Below, piece after piece: positions 59,704 through 64,000 of a stretch of 64,000 bases of DNA (positions are counted from its first letter, which is position 1; every line of letters begins with the position of its first letter). The notes below the pieces were generated by a model. It did no database searches. It was given only the letters and a program-made list of their open reading frames with translations, and was not told the DNA's origin. The translations under genes and the position numbers were made by a program. The stretch lies in assembly GCA_963675935.2 (NCBI GenBank), contig CAXXPV010000003.1:1488001-1552000 (forward strand), written 5' to 3'. Source of the stretch: G963675935 sp963675935 (GTDB taxonomy: Bacteria; Planctomycetota; Planctomycetia; Pirellulales; Thermoguttaceae).

Positions 59704-61380
59704 TTAAGGCTGCTTGGCCGGGGGCGCGGGCGATTTCTCGGGCGCGGGCGCTTTCTTCGGCGTATTCTCCGGCGTTTTGGGAGGCTCGGGAATTTCCGGC
59801 ACGGGAGCGGCTTCCGCCGTCTTCTGGTCGGTCGCCACGGTGAATTGCATCGAGGGGTTGTCGAGGCGAACTTGCCAACCGCCGCCCAAGGCGCGGTAGA
59901 GTTGAATCAGGTATTGCGCCACCGCGCCTTCGGCCACGGCCAAATTGTCCTGCTGCTGAGTAAGCTCCCGCTGTACGGTGAACACCCGGTTGAAATCGAC
60001 GGTTCCTTCTTGGTATTGCGACGAAACCAGATCCACGGATTCGGCGGAAGCCGCGGCGCTTTTCGCCAGCGACTGAACTTGCTGCTGCGACTTGAGGAAG
60101 CTGATAATGGCGTTTTCGGCTTCCGTGTTGGCCTGCAAAACCACGTCTTGATACTGCACCACGAGTTGCTGGAAGCGGGTTTTCTGAACGAGGATGTTGT
60201 TTTTCAGCCGTCCATAGTTGAGGATGTTCCAGCGGAAGGCCGGGCCGACGGCGCCCGCGACCGAGTCGCCGCTGAACAGGTCTTTGACTTCCAGGGCATC
60301 GACGTAGATCGTGCCGTCGATCGAAAAATGCGGATACAACTCGGAAGTCGCCACTCCGATCAGCGCACTCTGCGCGGCCACTTCCCGCTCCGCCTTCCGA
60401 ACATCGGGACGACGACGGAGAAGTTCGGCGGGAATGCCGATGGCCAAGTGCGGAGCGGCCTTGGGAATGCCGTGATGATTGGTCAGCATGTCGTCCAGGT
60501 TGCGCGGCGGGATGCCCATGAGAATGCACAATTGATTGGCGGCCCGTCGCCGCGCGGCCTCCAAGGGGCGAATGCTGGCGTCGGTCTGCTCAAAGTTCGA
60601 GGTGGCCTGGGTGACGTCCAACTTCGTAACCGCGCCCTCGCGGAGGCGATCCTTGGCCAGATTCAAGCTGCCCTGCTGGATTTCAAGGTTTTGCTTGGCG
60701 TAGGTTAGCCGTTGTTCGGCAATCCGCACATCGGAATAGCTTTGGGCCACTTCGGAGAGGAGAAGCACCAGAACTTGGTCGTAGCTCTCGATGGAAGCGT
60801 CGAGATTCGCGTCGGCCGCCTCGATGGCCCGCCGGAACTTGCCCCAGAAGTCGAGTTCCCAGGAGAGACTGCCGCCCAAGGTCCATTCGTCGAAGTTAAG
60901 TTTGGGCGACGAACCGCTGGGGCCGTTTTTGCTCAGTCCGATTCGGGTAAAGTCGCCGGCGGCCGCCTGACTCTGCGGGAATATCTCGCCAGCCACAATG
61001 GCCCGCTGGGCGCGGGCTTCCAGGATACGCAGGCCGGCCACGCGCAACGACAGGTTTTGCTGACAAGCCGACGAAATCAGGGATTCGAGAACCGGGTCTT
61101 GGAAGGATTGCCACCAGGCGGCGTTCTGAATCTCGCCGCCATCGATCGAGGGATCATTGGCGTCGATCCACCCTTCGGCCACCGGCGCCGCGGGACGGCA
61201 GTAGTTGGGACCGACCTTGAAGCCGTTTGCGACGTATTCGCGACAGCTTGTGCATCCCGAGGACATCGTCAGAAAAAAAATCGCCAGAAGCAGCGAGGCC
61301 CCCGTGCCGCTCGCCCAAAAATGCGTGACTCTCGGCAAAATAGGCAAAGTTTTCCGTAGCGTTCTGCTGTTGCTTCTCAT
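59704..61380 (-). CDS. Outer-membrane efflux lipoprotein (TolC/NodT family)
   Basis: Lipobox TMSSGC with Cys43 after a hydrophobic stretch (GASLLLAIFFLTMSS). FKVGPNYCRPAAP and AAWWQSFQDPVLESLI are typical openings; TLGGSLSWELDFWGKFRRAI, LRRRPDVRKAEREVAAQ, AVGPAFRWNILNYGRLKNNI and a final AVAQYLIQLYRALGGGW complete the family pattern. Length 558; the last 50 residues are a Pro/Ala/Lys-rich tail (PEKSPAPPAKQP) beyond the usual end. It would be the channel of an RND or ABC efflux pump; the inner-membrane partners are not nearby. Confidence 0.92.
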   Translation of the reverse strand: MRSNSRTLRKTLPILPRVTHFWASGTGASLLLAIFFLTMSSGCTSCREYVANGFKVGPNYCRPAAPVAEGWIDANDPSIDGGEIQNAAWWQSFQDPVLESLISSACQQNLSLRVAGLRILEARAQRAIVAGEIFPQSQAAAGDFTRIGLSKNGPSGSSPKLNFDEWTLGGSLSWELDFWGKFRRAIEAADANLDASIESYDQVLVLLLSEVAQSYSDVRIAEQRLTYAKQNLEIQQGSLNLAKDRLREGAVTKLDVTQATSNFEQTDASIRPLEAARRRAANQLCILMGIPPRNLDDMLTNHHGIPKAAPHLAIGIPAELLRRRPDVRKAEREVAAQSALIGVATSELYPHFSIDGTIYVDALEVKDLFSGDSVAGAVGPAFRWNILNYGRLKNNILVQKTRFQQLVVQYQDVVLQANTEAENAIISFLKSQQQVQSLAKSAAASAESVDLVSSQYQEGTVDFNRVFTVQRELTQQQDNLAVAEGAVAQYLIQLYRALGGGWQVRLDNPSMQFTVATDQKTAEAAPVPEIPEPPKTPENTPKKAPAPEKSPAPPAKQP

Positions 61381-61692
61381 GGCATCATCTCCGGATCAAT
61401 CAATATAAAACACGCTGTCCGTATTATCGTTCTTTTTGTTACAAAGCGACTAGAATGGATGAGACAGCCGGTAAAGTTTGCGCAGTCCGCGCATTTAAGC
61501 CATCCAAGCATGTCGATTTGACGCGATGGCTGGACCAATTGCCCTGGATTTGCGAAAATCGCTTCTTGTCACCATTTCAGTAACCGTTCACGGACCAACA
61601 ATCCACGTAGCAGGCACACTCCGTGTGCCGTCCCTTCAATTTGCAGACGGCACAACGACGGCACACGGAGTGTGCCTACTACAATTCCAGGC
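61381..61692. other. Intergenic region upstream of bioD, with hairpin repeat
   Basis: A lone GTAACCGTTCACGG end at 61580 and a GTAGCAGGCACACTCCGTGT hairpin at 61607-61682 (closing ACACGGAGTGTGCCTACTAC) come within 11 bases of the bioD start, so the hairpin probably forms the leader. Nothing else seen. Confidence 0.6.
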
Positions 61693-62472
61693 ATGAAACA
61701 CATTCCAGGACTATTTATCACCGGCGCCGACACGGGCGTGGGAAAAACCTACGTGGCATCGCTCATCGCCCGCCAGCTGACGGCCGACGGACGCAAGGTC
61801 GGCGTTTATAAGCCGGCGGCCAGCGGTTGCTCGCGTCAGGGAGGCCGGCTTGTGTCGGACGACGCCGTCGCGCTGTGGGACGCGGCCGGCCGGCCGGGCG
61901 AGTTCGATCGGGTTTGTCCCCAATGCTTCGAGGCCCCGTTGGCGCCGCATCTGGCGGCGCGGGCCGAGGGCCGCCGGCTCGACGCCGATCTGCTCCGCCG
62001 CGGCCTCGAATACTGGCGCGAACGTTCGGAGATCATTTTGGTCGAGGGCGTCGGCGGACTGATGTCGCCGCTGGGCGACGACGAATACATCGCCGATTTG
62101 GCGGAAGAGTTCGGTTTTCCGTTGGTCGTGGTTTCGCGCAACGTGTTGGGAACGATCTGCCAGACGCTTCAGACGCTAATCACGGCGGCGGTATACCACG
62201 GGAGGGGTGTTGGGATGCTCCCACTTCGTGCAAAGCGTTTTTCGGACGGGCAAACGGTGACCGAAGCCGTGAAGTACCCCGGCCGAGGGCTTTTTACGGC
62301 GGGCGTGGTGTTGAATCATCCGACGGCGCCGTCAGACGATGATGTCAGTCTGCCGCAAAATCGCGCAGAGTTGGCCGCCCGATGCGTACCGCCGATCCTG
62401 GCCGAAGTGGGCTGGGCGGCCGACGATTTTGACGCCCCGGTGGACTGGTTTTCGCTGGCCGTGGGGTCTTAG
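61693..62472 (+). CDS. bioD: Dethiobiotin synthetase
   Basis: ATP-dependent closure of the ureido ring in biotin synthesis, cytoplasmic. Seen: P-loop FITGADTGVGKTYVASLIAR, YKPAASG, CFEAPLAPHLAAR, ILVEGVGGLMSPLGDDEYIA and RNVLGTICQTLQTL. ATG at 61693 begins the P-loop region at the usual distance. At 259 residues it is slightly long; an insertion PLRAKRFSDGQTVTEAVKYP near residue 180 is repeat-like. No other bio gene is in the window. Confidence 0.9.
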   Translation: MKHIPGLFITGADTGVGKTYVASLIARQLTADGRKVGVYKPAASGCSRQGGRLVSDDAVALWDAAGRPGEFDRVCPQCFEAPLAPHLAARAEGRRLDADLLRRGLEYWRERSEIILVEGVGGLMSPLGDDEYIADLAEEFGFPLVVVSRNVLGTICQTLQTLITAAVYHGRGVGMLPLRAKRFSDGQTVTEAVKYPGRGLFTAGVVLNHPTAPSDDDVSLPQNRAELAARCVPPILAEVGWAADDFDAPVDWFSLAVGS

Positions 62473-62817
62473 GCCGCGTTTCCCACCACCGTTTTGCCGG
62501 CGAACTTGCTCGCTGGCTAAACGGACACGTCGGCAAACAGCCCCCCCACCACCGGGCTACTCACCAAAAGCCCTGAAGAGCCTGTCGCGCTTGCATTGCC
62601 CTGTCTTTCAATTAGAATGAAATGAATTGATCGGGCGGTTCCCTAGGTGGGTGTGGTGGTGATCGGAGATTCTGATTTTGCCGTGTTCACGGCGTAGCTC
62701 CGGCCAACCGCGTCGGCTCTTGGGCGATTCCGTCGATTGAAAGCATGTTCCGCTCTTGCAAGAAGGTCGGAATGTAGCCGGGGACGTTTGCAACCGCAGC
62801 CATCGAGAAAAACATAC
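62473..62817. other. Intergenic region between bioD and the VanZ-like gene
   Basis: Holds a short GTTTTGCCGGCGAACTTG repeat at 62491-62522. The remainder shows no gene or clear regulatory site. Confidence 0.45.
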
Positions 62818-63297
62818 ATGCAATGGTCGTTGAGAGTCGTATGCCTGGGCTACGTGGTTTTCCTGACCTTGTTGCTGTTGACATCGGACCCGACGCGATG
62901 GGTCGGGGTGCATGGAAATCTGCCGTGGTTGTTGCGGATGGCGCTTCCCGCGGCGCACTTGCTGTCTTTCTTCGTGTTGGCGATGCTGGCGTTGGCGGCG
63001 CGGTGGCCCGTGCCGCGTTGGAGCATCGTCCTTTTTTTGATGATCTACGGGGGAATCACGGAAGTCATCCAGAGTCGGGTGCCGTTGAGAACGTCGGAAT
63101 GGATGGATTGGTTTCAAGACATCGCGGGCATCGTCGTCGGCGCGGCGCTCTGCTGGGGCATTGCGTCGCTGATCGGCTCGCTGGCGCGATGGCGGCGTAG
63201 TCGGAATCCCGACCGCTCGTTCCCCGCCGATGAGTTGGAAATCGTGAATAAGGTAATGCGGCGTTCCACCGCGAACGAGCAATCCTGGTGGGCGTAA
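62818..63297 (+). CDS. VanZ-like membrane protein
   Basis: The product is 159 residues with four hydrophobic segments: VVCLGYVVFLTLLLLTSDP, LPAAHLLSFFVLAMLALAA, WSIVLFLMIYGGITEVIQ and DIAGIVVGAALCWGIASLIG. GGITEVIQSRVPLRTSEWMD is the core VanZ pattern. The family is broad and its biochemical role is mostly unknown; some members lie in exosortase and polysaccharide loci. A TPR protein follows 49 bases downstream. The frame is open upstream to 62737, but ATG at 62818 begins the first helix at a normal distance. Confidence 0.75.
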   Translation: MQWSLRVVCLGYVVFLTLLLLTSDPTRWVGVHGNLPWLLRMALPAAHLLSFFVLAMLALAARWPVPRWSIVLFLMIYGGITEVIQSRVPLRTSEWMDWFQDIAGIVVGAALCWGIASLIGSLARWRRSRNPDRSFPADELEIVNKVMRRSTANEQSWWA

Positions 63298-63346
63298 CCG
63301 TCGATGATGTAGTCCTTTTCCATAACCTCGGATCGAGGCTTTTCTT

Positions 63347-64000
63347 ATGAGAACGTTGAATGTTCGGTTGGCCGGCATCTTGCTGGCCGTGACAGTGGTT
63401 TTTGGCATCGGTGTCTACTTCCTGCATGCCTCTCAGGTTCGCAGCAACGCTTCTTTTTTCCGGGAGGAATCGGCTCGCGCCGAAGAGGAGGCTGCGCAGG
63501 CCGCCAAGGAAAAGAACTTTGAAGCGGAAGAAGAAGCCCGCAAGAACGCCATCCGGTATCTCGACTGGTACGTGCGGTTGATGCCCGACGAATATGAAGC
63601 GATGGAACGCCTCGGGATGATGATGGCCGCGAGAGCGATGGACGGCGATGCGATAAAAAGCCGCCAAATGTTTCTTCAGGCCTATGGGCGGCTGGAAGCC
63701 ACGGTGCGGTTGGCGCCGGACCGAAAGGTTGCCCGGCGGCAGTTGGTGAAAATGGCGATGCTCGCCCGGCGACACCAAGAAGCCAAGGACCACCTGGAGA
63801 AATTGCGTGACGACGATCCCAAGAACCCCGAGTTGTTGGATTTGCTCGGGCAATGTCAGGCGGGGATGGGCAACTACGACACGGCGGCGGAGACGTTCAA
63901 GAAGACGATCGCCAACGGCTCGAACCAACTCATGGCTTACCTTCGTCTGGCGGAGTTGTTGCGCTATCGCCTTTCGCGTCCGCAGGATGCCGATCGGTGG
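63347..64000 (+). CDS. TPR-repeat membrane protein (runs off the right edge)
   Basis: The frame is open from ATG 63347 to the end of the window (218 codons). An N-terminal membrane helix (LAGILLAVTVVFGIGVYFL) and a Glu/Ala-rich coiled coil (SARAEEEAAQAAKEKNFEAE) are followed by TPR-like units (ATVRLAPDRKVARRQLVKMA; NPELLDLLGQCQAGMGNYDT). The organisation resembles the 1494-residue protein at 16409. With the VanZ-like gene it may open a second envelope locus. Confidence 0.8.
   Translation, partial: MRTLNVRLAGILLAVTVVFGIGVYFLHASQVRSNASFFREESARAEEEAAQAAKEKNFEAEEEARKNAIRYLDWYVRLMPDEYEAMERLGMMMAARAMDGDAIKSRQMFLQAYGRLEATVRLAPDRKVARRQLVKMAMLARRHQEAKDHLEKLRDDDPKNPELLDLLGQCQAGMGNYDTAAETFKKTIANGSNQLMAYLRLAELLRYRLSRPQDADRW

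Overview
The window is a 64 kb piece of a GC-rich bacterial chromosome that looks like a planctomycete, probably of the Pirellulales type. The reasons are a block of six PEP-CTERM surface proteins next to an exosortase, a degenerate ECF-like sigma factor beside a 63-residue partner, a DUF1207-like outer-membrane protein, a very large TPR membrane protein, and many palindromic intergenic repeats. No taxonomic marker such as rRNA is present, so this is an inference.

Layout. 1-2.3 kb: end of a cyanophycin synthetase-type ligase, tRNA-Ser(CGA) with its terminator, a sigma-like factor and a small protein. 2.5-4.4 kb: a secreted metzincin-type zinc protease. 4.5-11.6 kb: six PEP-CTERM proteins on the minus strand. 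Five of the six copies of one promoter-like motif (TGTCAGGA, 16 nt, CTAWAG) lie just upstream of the PEP-CTERM units; the sixth has no gene. 11.7-13.1 kb: non-coding repeats. 13.1-36.3 kb: an exosortase and exopolysaccharide locus on the plus strand (exosortase, chain-length tyrosine kinase, 1494-residue TPR protein, initiating sugar transferase, broken deacetylase, EpsI-like protein, O-antigen ligase-like polymerase, one GT2 and several GT4 glycosyltransferases, flippase, methyltransferase, deacetylase), with decayed glycosyltransferase remnants near its end.

36.6-42.5 kb is a nest of mobile DNA: a 1702-bp two-ORF insertion sequence is split by a group II intron, which is split by an IS3-type element whose edge carries an IS630-type element. 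A second, intact copy of the 1702-bp element lies at 57.2-58.9 kb. 42.5-64 kb holds mostly housekeeping and envelope genes: a membrane-anchored endonuclease/phosphatase-fold protein, an outer-membrane protein, folC, an ABC exporter with a companion protein, a histidine kinase and NtrC-type regulator pair, a UVR-motif protein, aroE, a small cysteine-rich secreted protein, a TolC-type lipoprotein, bioD, a VanZ-like protein and the start of another TPR protein.

How the parts fit. The exosortase would cleave the PEP-CTERM tails during export and leave the proteins attached to, or released into, the exopolysaccharide made by the adjacent locus. The shared promoter motif suggests that the PEP-CTERM genes are switched on together by one alternative sigma factor. 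Small hairpin elements with target-site duplications have reshaped several genes: they frameshift a deacetylase, supply a stop codon, extend a kinase tail and enlarge folC.
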